Source: an uncultured Paracoccaceae bacterium (GTDB lineage Bacteria; Pseudomonadota; Alphaproteobacteria; Rhodobacterales; Rhodobacteraceae). From it: 48,497 nucleotides of DNA. A model generated the notes under the pieces. It saw only the letters and a program-made list of their open reading frames with translations. It searched no databases and was not told the origin of the DNA. Each line of letters opens with the position of its first letter. Positions within the stretch are counted from its first letter, which is position 1. The stretch lies in assembly GCA_937920555.1 (NCBI GenBank), contig CAKZTM010000089.1:1-48497 (forward strand), read 5' to 3'. The translations under genes and the position numbers were made by a program. Positions 1 through 6,442 of the stretch are shown one piece after another.

Positions 1-138
1 CTTGATGTCGCCAGTTGGCAAAGTTGCCTCCAAAGACGCAACCGTATTGGCAGTGCCACAGAACTCAACAGCCGCCGTTGCCGTACCTGTTCCACCGTTT
101 CCGTCGGAAACTGTGTAGTCGATATTGATGACAGTGCT
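1..138 (-). pseudogene. In-frame continuation of the SdrD-like protein beyond a TAG stop
   Basis: Reading the minus strand on from the stop codon at 139-141 in the same frame, there is no further stop to the window edge. The translation contains IDYTVSDGNGGTGTATAAVE, the typical end of a cadherin/VCBS-like repeat ('YTVSDGNGGT..'), which is exactly what should follow the upstream 'NIDGSGNAALDALDIN'. The protein was therefore very probably longer, and the amber codon (one base from CAG) interrupts a repeat. It could be a nonsense mutation, a sequencing error or readthrough. The end of the gene lies outside the window. Confidence 0.6.
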
Positions 139-2049
139 CTAGTTAATGTCGAGCGCATCAAGTGCGGCATTACCCGAACCATCAATGTTCAACTGACCAT
201 TCATCAGCATTACAGATACGCCGCTAACGGTGATCGTCTGACCTTCAGCGATATCAGTTCCACCAACTTGCGTGATTGTCAGACCGGAATTGTCACCCGT
301 GTCTGGATCAACGTCATTGGCAAGAACATCGATCTTAACTGCCTCATCGGCACAGGTCTTGCCTGCGTCGTCGCTCGGTGTTGGATCAGTATTCGTAACT
401 TCCACGCCAGCGTCGTTGTCTGGTGTGTCCTGACCAGCAACAACAGAGATGCCAGTGATTGTGGACATGCCACCACCGATATCCGTTGCGTCCGAGTCAA
501 TCGCATCATTGTTGCCAACATCTTTCGCAATCAGTGTCTTGCCAGAAACCGTATCGGTGAACTTAACACCATACGTACCTGCAGCAAGACCACCAAAGGA
601 GTAGCTGCCGTCCGCTGCTGTCGTCGTCGTGATACCCGTTGGGTTACCCGCCGCATCCAAAAGCTCAACTGTTACACCCGAAACACCCGGCTCGCCGTCG
701 TCAACGCCGTTACGGTCGTCATCGCAGAAGTAGCGACCCGACAAAGAACCTGGCTGTGGTGCGTCTTTGAGACCAGCGTCGACCACGGTATCACTACCTG
801 CGGTTACATTGATCGTGCCGGACATGCCATTTGCATTCACATCGCTGTCAACGCCGTCGTTATTGCCAGCATCCTGAACAGTGAACTCCTGTCCATTAGG
901 AGCAACGACCATGACTTTGTAGTTGCCCACATTCACGTTCGCGAAGTTATAGTCACCGTTCGCGTCAGTTGTTGTAGTTGCAACGGTGTTACCCGCGGTA
1001 TCCACCAACTTCACGGTCACACCAGCTTTGCCAGGCTCCGTCGTCGTTGTTGTGATTTCCTCACGCAACTCAATGTTGTCAACCGCAGCACCTTTGCCGC
1101 CAACCGAGCTACCCGACACAAAATCGATACGGTTCGAACCAGCGGACAACTGGAGCTGCACCGTGACCTGACCATCAGCTGTCACGTTCACGACTTTTAC
1201 AGTCTGTCCATTGATCTTGACGGTGAAGTCGTTGCTCGAAGCAGAGATCTTGCTGTTCTTGTAGGTATCAAAAGTCAGACAATACGTTCCGGCTTTTGCA
1301 ACACTGAAATTTTGGCAAAGAATTGATCCACAATCGAGCTCAAAAATCTCATTGTTGCTCGCATTTGAGAAGGATCCATTATCGGTGCCTTGGATAACGT
1401 CGCCGGAATTGCTGCCAGCATCGTACCAAGAGCCAAAACCGTCGCTGTTGTAAACAGTGCGTCCAGCTTCGAAGTCGCCGTTCTTGAGAAGGTTAGACCC
1501 TTTTGAAGTCGTCGTTGATGAATCGTTAACGCCATCACAATCGAGATCACAGAAGACGTTGCCCGATACTGAGCCGGTCGCCGGCGCCGCAGGGCCAGCG
1601 TCAAAGCACTTGTAATCTAGGTAGTTGCCCTTGACGTTGGAGCATCCAACAGCTGTCAGCGAAACGCCCGCAGGAGGAGTGCCGTAAAAATTTGGACCAC
1701 CATTGTAGAATGTGTACGAATCTGGAAGCGAGCCGGACTGCTCTACTTCAACCATCTGATACGTATTGCCGTCAGAACCCTTTAGTGTCCAAACGGTCTC
1801 GGCATACGCCTTGGTGCCATTGCCAATTTCATTGCCGTGAGCATCTTTGATGCTGGCATACTGGCCAGACGTGTCATCCGCGCGCTCGTTATTGAGGCTG
1901 TCGCCAGACAAAAATCCATCGTTATCACGTACTGTGATACTCTGCGTCGCTGCTGCTGGCATGGTGAAGACTTTACCTTTACTCATTGCGCCGCCCAAAT
2001 CGGACGACCCAAAAGCTGAGAAAGTATAGTTTCTGTAGTAATAGGTCAT
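139..2049 (-). CDS. SdrD B-like multidomain surface/secreted protein, interrupted by TAG
   Basis: This is a 636-residue low-complexity, Gly/Asp/Thr-rich protein of adhesin type. A start context of GAGGGGGG 6 nt before ATG supports the start. No signal peptide is seen, so export by type I secretion or another route is an inference. The N-terminal 150 residues are unassigned. SdrD-type B domains follow: the first begins at about residue 158 (GSVSGNVFCDLDCDGVND), is interrupted by a 150-residue jelly-roll-like insert (about 186-330, beginning NLLKNGDFEAG), and resumes with GVTVKLVDTAGN. A second complete B domain spans about 433-535. A third, cadherin/VCBS-like repeat begins near 580 and is cut by the TAG, after which the frame stays open. 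Function is unknown; calcium-stabilised surface display is likely from the acidic B-domain loops. Confidence 0.75.
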   Translation of the reverse strand: MTYYYRNYTFSAFGSSDLGGAMSKGKVFTMPAAATQSITVRDNDGFLSGDSLNNERADDTSGQYASIKDAHGNEIGNGTKAYAETVWTLKGSDGNTYQMVEVEQSGSLPDSYTFYNGGPNFYGTPPAGVSLTAVGCSNVKGNYLDYKCFDAGPAAPATGSVSGNVFCDLDCDGVNDSSTTTSKGSNLLKNGDFEAGRTVYNSDGFGSWYDAGSNSGDVIQGTDNGSFSNASNNEIFELDCGSILCQNFSVAKAGTYCLTFDTYKNSKISASSNDFTVKINGQTVKVVNVTADGQVTVQLQLSAGSNRIDFVSGSSVGGKGAAVDNIELREEITTTTTEPGKAGVTVKLVDTAGNTVATTTTDANGDYNFANVNVGNYKVMVVAPNGQEFTVQDAGNNDGVDSDVNANGMSGTINVTAGSDTVVDAGLKDAPQPGSLSGRYFCDDDRNGVDDGEPGVSGVTVELLDAAGNPTGITTTTAADGSYSFGGLAAGTYGVKFTDTVSGKTLIAKDVGNNDAIDSDATDIGGGMSTITGISVVAGQDTPDNDAGVEVTNTDPTPSDDAGKTCADEAVKIDVLANDVDPDTGDNSGLTITQVGGTDIAEGQTITVSGVSVMLMNGQLNIDGSGNAALDALDIN

Positions 2050-2402
2050 TTATCTGCCCCCCTCGGCATCATTCAACAAAACAAAGGGGGAAATTAACCC
2101 GCGAGTGACGCCCAGTCGGCCGAATATCACGCACATTCGAAACGCCAAAGCTCACTAACACATGCGCTCCCGACAAAGTCGGAACCACCCCCCAATAGGC
2201 ACTTTGTCGCCCATATAAGATATTATTGTCAACGTGGTTAGCCGCTAAACAGTAATTTTTTTTAACTTCCGTTGGGTAATTAAATATTGGGGTAGCAAAA
2301 GATATTCCAGTATTTGACGGCTTAAGTCGGCAAAAAGGTCATATTTTAACCTCTAATTAGCCCTATCGGTTGCCTATAAAGGATGTGTGATAAAAACGCC
2401 AC
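2050..2402. other. Intergenic leader region with a 9-bp inverted repeat
   Basis: This AT-rich gap holds no convincing gene. A perfect inverted repeat (CGACAAAGT at 2171-2179, ACTTTGTCG at 2201-2209, 21-nt loop) sits about 120-160 nt upstream of the surface-protein start, so it would lie in that gene's leader or operator. A minus-strand TTGACA occurs at 2227-2232 but has no well-spaced -10 element. No T-tract follows the repeat, so it is not an ordinary terminator. Confidence 0.5.
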
Positions 2403-2990
2403 TTAGGCCCGCTTCATGAAGACAAAAGGCGTTCGGCACAGAATACCCAAATCCGTCAAAAACGAGCCGGACTTTATATATGCACGATCGAGCCGCGCCT
2501 GCGAAATCCGCCCTATCTCGCGCTCGCGTGACACGAGCCAAGGCCCGGACATTCCCGGACGGCTTTGCATGTATAGACCTGCAAGGCTGGGAAACCGGTC
2601 AAAGTCTTGAATTTGAAGCGGCCGCGGCCCGACAAAACTCATTTGCCCAGACAAAACATTGAACAATTGCGGCAAATACCGCAGTCCGCTCCGCCGGAGC
2701 CAACGGCCCAAAAGACTTTCGGTGTCCGTTCGGAACTGAAGCATGGAAAACTCGACACCACCCTGACCAATAACAGGACGACCTTCGATGTTCGGGCCAC
2801 GACGCTGCAACGCCAGAGAAAAATAGACGACCACAAGGAAGGGCCAAACCGCGCACAGCACCGCCAACCCCAAAAGGACGTCAAAACCACGCTTCATCTC
2901 GCTGCGCGTGACATACCGGCAGGCACCGGTGCTCAAGCTTGCCGATCGAAGCTTGATATCGCCAAAAATTCTTGGGTCGCTATATGCCAT
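2403..2990 (-). CDS. Bacterial sugar transferase family (PGT-like), catalytic dyad replaced
   Basis: A 195-residue protein of the WcaJ/ExoY/PglC monotopic phosphoglycosyl transferase family, which moves a phosphosugar from a nucleotide sugar onto undecaprenyl phosphate at the inner membrane. Visible family features are the re-entrant membrane helix (about 33-60, KRGFDVLLGLAV...P), LRRSGLRYLPQLFNVLSG and SFVGPRP (118-124), and a C-terminal SRPGMSGPW. The usual LDELPQ, whose Asp-Glu pair is the catalytic nucleophile dyad, reads LRYLPQ (Arg104-Tyr105). The basic KFRSM-like motif is also altered (QFRTDTE). It may therefore be catalytically dead or regulatory. It stands alone upstream of the surface-protein gene, with a 350-nt gap. 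Confidence 0.8.
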   Translation of the reverse strand: MAYSDPRIFGDIKLRSASLSTGACRYVTRSEMKRGFDVLLGLAVLCAVWPFLVVVYFSLALQRRGPNIEGRPVIGQGGVEFSMLQFRTDTESLLGRWLRRSGLRYLPQLFNVLSGQMSFVGPRPLQIQDFDRFPSLAGLYMQSRPGMSGPWLVSREREIGRISQARLDRAYIKSGSFLTDLGILCRTPFVFMKRA

Positions 2991-3251
2991 TGGTTCCTCT
3001 TGGGCAGAGAATCACAGGGCTGGGGACCCCGCTTAGATGAGGTCAAGCGTAGTAAGGTAAACTCCAAATGGAAAACGAATGGGTATAACTTGGTAAAAAC
3101 AGTCGGTTTTTCGCCGATTGGCGGCTCGGGGACGCCATGGTCGACCGCAGACCGAAAGCGACACAGGAGCGAATATCGATGCCGAGAATTACGCGGACCG
3201 CTCTGGCATTTTGGGCTTCCACGAGCGGCGCTCCCACCCTAAAATCGATCC

Positions 3252-4514
3252 ATGAGCACACCCGCTTTTTGTCGCGATTGCCTTACGGTTTGCAACGGAG
3301 CACGCCGATGTCCATCCTGTGCAAGTCCGCGAGTGCTGACACATCCCGAACTCTTTGACCTTTCCATCGCGCACATTGATTGTGATGCATTTTACGCCAC
3401 CGTCGAGAAGCGAGACAATCCAGAGCTGAAAAACAAGGCGCTGATTGTTGGTGGCGGCAAGCGCGGCGTCGTCTCCACGTGTTGCTATATCGCGCGAATT
3501 AAGGGCGTCCGGTCTGCGATGCCAATGTTTAAAGCCCTAAAAGCCTGTCCAGAGGCCGTCGTGGTCTACCCGCGTATGGAAACTTACGTATCGGTCTCTC
3601 GCGAGATAAAGGCGATGATGCAACAGTTAACCCCAGTCGTCGAACCACTATCTCTGGATGAGGCGTTTCTTGATTTGACTGGAACCGCGCGCCTTCACAA
3701 AGAACCTCCGGCAATGCAGTTGGCACGACTGGTCAAAAACATTGAGGATGAGATCGGGGTGTCAGCCTCCATCGGCTTGTCGCACAACAAATTTCTGGCC
3801 AAGATCGCGTCCGATCTGGATAAACCCCGAGGTTTCTCTGTGATTGGTAAGGAAGAGACGGAGACCTTCCTTGCGGGCCAAAAGGTCGGGGTCATCTGGG
3901 GGATAGGCCCAGTGGCGCGGCAAAACTTGGAAAACAAAGGTATTCGGTCAATTGCCGATATTCTCAGCCGTGATCGCGCGGATCTTTCGGAACAATTCGG
4001 CGCTATGGGCGAGCGCCTGTGGCATTTGGCACGGGGATTGGATTATCGGTCGGTCTCAGCGAGGGCACCGGTAAAGTCGATCTCCAAAGAGACAACATTT
4101 TTTGAAGATGTCGGCGACCCCGAATTACTCGACGGTTATCTGTGGCGTTTGTCTGAGAAGGTTGCCGACCGCGCGAAGGCCACAGAAAAAGCAGGTAAAA
4201 CCGTGAACCTGAAATTGAAACGTGCGGACTTTCGAACAATTTCCAGACAGGTCAGTCTGCTTGATCCAACGCAGCTGGCTGACACGATCTACAAAGCCAC
4301 CAAGCCCCTTTTGGATAAGGAAATCGCGCAAGGCCCGTTTCGTCTGCTTGGCGTTGGCCTGACCCATATCTCGCAAGAGGCTGCAACTGCGCAAATTGGA
4401 AGCCTGTTAGATCCTCTTCAGACCAATCGCGAACACGCAGAACGTGCAACCGATGCGATCCGCGCTCGCTTTGGGAGCAATGCAATCCTCAAAGGGCGCT
4501 CGCTAAAAAAGTAG
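3252..4514 (+). CDS. dinB: DNA polymerase IV with N-terminal zinc-ribbon-like segment
   Basis: Y-family translesion polymerase of 420 residues. A short N-terminal extension carries two CxxC pairs (FCRDC, CPSC), giving a probable zinc-binding knuckle before the polymerase body. The catalytic palm shows IDCDAFYA (first metal Asp) and PLSLDEAFLD (second Asp-Glu pair); helix-hairpin-helix and little-finger regions follow to about residue 390. The C-terminus ends GRSLKK, without a clear clamp-binding QLxLF motif. I saw no alphaproteobacterial LexA box (GTTC-N7-GTTC) in the 260 nt upstream, so SOS control is not supported by the sequence here. Confidence 0.95.
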   Translation: MSTPAFCRDCLTVCNGARRCPSCASPRVLTHPELFDLSIAHIDCDAFYATVEKRDNPELKNKALIVGGGKRGVVSTCCYIARIKGVRSAMPMFKALKACPEAVVVYPRMETYVSVSREIKAMMQQLTPVVEPLSLDEAFLDLTGTARLHKEPPAMQLARLVKNIEDEIGVSASIGLSHNKFLAKIASDLDKPRGFSVIGKEETETFLAGQKVGVIWGIGPVARQNLENKGIRSIADILSRDRADLSEQFGAMGERLWHLARGLDYRSVSARAPVKSISKETTFFEDVGDPELLDGYLWRLSEKVADRAKATEKAGKTVNLKLKRADFRTISRQVSLLDPTQLADTIYKATKPLLDKEIAQGPFRLLGVGLTHISQEAATAQIGSLLDPLQTNREHAERATDAIRARFGSNAILKGRSLKK

Positions 4515-4582
4515 AAAAATCAACAATTTGGGTGTGAATATGCAGAAAAGCAACATTTTTTTCGCAGCTGCAATATTTCGCC

Positions 4583-4612
4583 TTGACGATGCTGCATTGC
4601 AGCAGTTAATGT
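4583..4612 (+). promoter_or_regulatory. Sigma-70-type promoter of the candidate small RNA
   Basis: TTGACG (4583-4588) and TAATGT (4607-4612) are separated by 18 nt and lie 6-7 nt before the first stem of a three-hairpin RNA. An 8-bp inverted repeat (GCAACATT 4550-4557, AATGTTGC 4608-4615) brackets the promoter. Confidence 0.6.
4590..4604. promoter_or_regulatory. 15-bp palindrome in promoter spacer, PhaR-like operator
   Basis: TGCTGCATTGCAGCA is a perfect 7-1-7 palindrome placed exactly between -35 and -10, the position of a repressor site. It contains CTGC-N3-GCAG, the pattern reported for the polyhydroxyalkanoate regulator PhaR in Rhodobacter. The same core TGCATTGCA lies upstream of the phasin promoter at 27573-27581. 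Confidence 0.5.
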
Positions 4613-4618
4613 TGCGGT

Positions 4619-4694
4619 GCGTCAGAGATGACGCATACCCTTAATCGGGTATTCCTCCCTAGACTTGGGCCACGCATTGCGTGGCCTTTTTTTT
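4619..4694 (+). ncRNA. Candidate small regulatory RNA (about 76 nt)
   Basis: Downstream of a good promoter, the sequence folds into consecutive hairpins: TGCGTCA/TGACGCA with a GAGA tetraloop (4618-4635), TACCC/GGGTA (4636-4651), a single-stranded stretch with CCTCCCT (about 4654-4660) and a terminator hairpin with eight T. The exposed CCUCCCU could pair with Shine-Dalgarno sequences, as anti-SD motifs do in many alphaproteobacterial sRNAs. No open reading frame fits. It lies alone between dinB and the convergent amidohydrolase. The exact 5' end is inferred from the -10 position, and I cannot assign a family. Confidence 0.6.
4668..4694 (+). terminator. Rho-independent terminator of the candidate sRNA
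   Basis: GGCCACGC / GCGTGGCC with an ATT loop followed by eight T residues. It is too far from dinB (150 nt) to be simply its terminator unless the transcript runs through the sRNA. Confidence 0.85.
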
Positions 4695-4931
4695 GCAATT
4701 CTGACAAACACCCAATTCAGGGGCTCGTATTGCGCTGGAGCCGCGTCCTACAAATCTACTACGCCTTTTTATGACGTCGCCCAATCAAGCTATTGGATAT
4801 CGTTGCTGTAGGTATCAACGCAGGTGATTAACAATGAGTGGCCGACATTCTAGCTTGTTCCGGTCTTGCAAAAAGGTCGGAACCAAAAGACCTGCCGCAA
4901 GCCTAGCGACCCTACACGAAAAAGTCCGCGC

Positions 4932-5810
4932 TCATTCTGCCGCGATCGAGAGCTTGTCTTGACCAATACGAACCAGCTTACGAACAATGCCGTTGATCTG
5001 CCGCTGGACCGCAGGAAATCTGATGCTTTTGGTCACACCAGATTCAATCATGTAGAGTGATCGATCAATTTCGATCTGAAGAGCGTGAATACCCTTGGCG
5101 GGGCGTCCGTAGGTCTGGGTGATGTACCCCCCCGCAAATGGTGCATTCCGCACCACCCGAAAACCCGCATCACCAAAAATATCCATTGCCGCGTCCATCA
5201 CCCAACGTTCGCACGAGGCTCCAAACCGGTCACCCAGAACAATCTCGGGGCGCGCGCCGTTGACCATTGTCGACCCGGCAAGCGCATCATGAGGCATGGA
5301 GTGGCAATCAAATAGAATCGCATGGCCGAACAACTCGCGGGTTTCCCGCAACATATCCGACAGCGTCTCGTGATATGGTCTATGGAATGCCTTGATGCGG
5401 GCTTCCGCCTCAGCAAGTGTCATTTTCCCACTCATGATGATCCGACTGTCGGAAACAACCCGTGGGATAACACCAAGCCCCGCATTAATCCTGGGGGACC
5501 GGTTCGACTTTGGCGCACCAGCAACAAGAGCTGGGTCAAGCTCGTCCTCTGCCCTATTCAGGTCCAGCCAGGCCCGTGGCATGGTCGCCGCAATCAAAGG
5601 TGCGCCATGTGACGGCGCCGAGGAAAACAACTCATCGATGAACGCGTCTTCAGAGGATCGTAGCGCCTGCGGGCTCAAATGCGTGCGCGCCAGCATATCA
5701 GCGGGATAGCTCGATCCACTGTGCGGCGACGAAAATATCGCCGAGCTGAGTTGCTCAGTCGGCCTACTCAGCGAAAAAACAGGGCCATAATCATGAGTGC
5801 GATTTATCAT
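4932..5810 (-). CDS. N-formylglutamate amidohydrolase family protein
   Basis: A 292-residue cytoplasmic hydrolase of the FGase (PF05013) family, zinc-dependent amidohydrolases that cleave N-formyl-L-glutamate at the end of some histidine-degradation routes, or related N-acyl substrates. Seen: the N-terminal FSSPHSGSSYP motif, LFDCHSMPHD near residue 165 (metal-binding His), LGDRFGASC, and HALQIEIDRSLYM near the C-terminus. Length is normal. No hut genes lie nearby, so the physiological substrate is open. The gene is convergent to the sRNA, and its start (ATG) has a weak GGAC ribosome site. Confidence 0.85.
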   Translation of the reverse strand: MINRTHDYGPVFSLSRPTEQLSSAIFSSPHSGSSYPADMLARTHLSPQALRSSEDAFIDELFSSAPSHGAPLIAATMPRAWLDLNRAEDELDPALVAGAPKSNRSPRINAGLGVIPRVVSDSRIIMSGKMTLAEAEARIKAFHRPYHETLSDMLRETRELFGHAILFDCHSMPHDALAGSTMVNGARPEIVLGDRFGASCERWVMDAAMDIFGDAGFRVVRNAPFAGGYITQTYGRPAKGIHALQIEIDRSLYMIESGVTKSIRFPAVQRQINGIVRKLVRIGQDKLSIAAE

Positions 5811-5925
5811 GCGTCCATTATAAACCCGTCACTCGTCTCTGCGAAACCCCTTGAATGAAAATTGGACGTCCTTTATAGAACGCCCTCGCAACGCCTTATG
5901 CCTTTATATCAGGCTCCGGTCGAGC

Positions 5926-6000
5926 GGGCGTATAGCTCAGCGGGAGAGCACTTCGTTGACATCGAAGGGGTCACTGGTTCAATCCCAGTTACGCCCACCA
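5926..6000 (+). tRNA. tRNA-Val (anticodon GAC)
   Basis: Seventy-five nucleotides with encoded CCA. The acceptor stem GGGCGTA pairs with TACGCCC; the D arm has AGCTCAGCGGGAGAGC; the anticodon stem CTTCG/CGAAG holds loop TTGACAT (anticodon GAC, reading GUC and GUU); the T arm has GGTTCAATCC. Confidence 0.97.
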
Positions 6001-6071
6001 TTTCCCCAGATTTGGGGCAGAATTCAAGGCGGCGGGCCTCAAATCCAGCCGTATCTATAAGGAGAGAGGCC

Positions 6072-6197
6072 ATGAAGGTCAGAAATTCGCTGCGTTCGCT
6101 TAAGAACCGCCACCGGGACTGCCGCGTTGTTCGTCGCAAGGGTCGCGTTTATGTGATCAATAAGACCCAGCGTCGGTTTAAAGCCCGTCAGGGTTGA
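6072..6197 (+). CDS. rpmJ: 50S ribosomal protein L36
   Basis: A 41-residue basic protein ([20 protein letters not shown]...) with a strong AAGGAGAGAGG ribosome site. It is the longer, alphaproteobacterial form of bL36 and carries a single Cys instead of the C-C-C-H zinc ribbon, so it should fold without zinc. It acts in the large subunit. The gene is monocistronic, ending in a terminator at 6224-6252. Confidence 0.97.
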   Translation: MKVRNSLRSLKNRHRDCRVVRRKGRVYVINKTQRRFKARQG

Positions 6198-6223
6198 TCC
6201 TCCAAAACTGCGAATCGCTGGTT

Positions 6224-6252
6224 GCCGCGCCCCAGACTGGAGCGCGGCTTTT
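6224..6252 (+). terminator. Terminator of rpmJ
   Basis: GCCGCGC / GCGCGGC stem with an 11-nt loop followed by TTTTG, 27 nt after the rpmJ stop. Confidence 0.8.
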
Positions 6253-6442
6253 GTGTTTAGAATTGCAAATCAGGCACAACACCGGGCTGCCAAGCCTACT
6301 TCAATAGTACCGCTCTTAGGTTTCTAACTTCTCGAAACGGCCTCAGACCTCGTGGTATTTTTGACGTCGCTCCAAACTCTTCCTTGACGCAAGACCTCGG
6401 GTCGCCAATCATGATTCATCGGGGATTTTGGGGCAATCAATT

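Noticed and set aside
1052..1066. CRP-like TGTGA...TCACG in the surface-protein gene
   Set aside because: Spacing is five bases, one half is imperfect, and it lies inside a coding region.
268..1326. Long plus-strand open frame opposite the surface protein
   Set aside because: It is Cys/Arg/Val-rich without a ribosome site or recognisable domain and is explained by the biased Asp/Gly/Thr codons of the minus-strand gene.
2991..3251. Search for a LexA/SOS box upstream of dinB
   Set aside because: No GTTC-N7-GTTC or close variant was found, so no SOS operator is reported.
3043..3261. Minus-strand frame upstream of dinB
   Set aside because: Short, overlaps the dinB start, and shows no domain or ribosome site.
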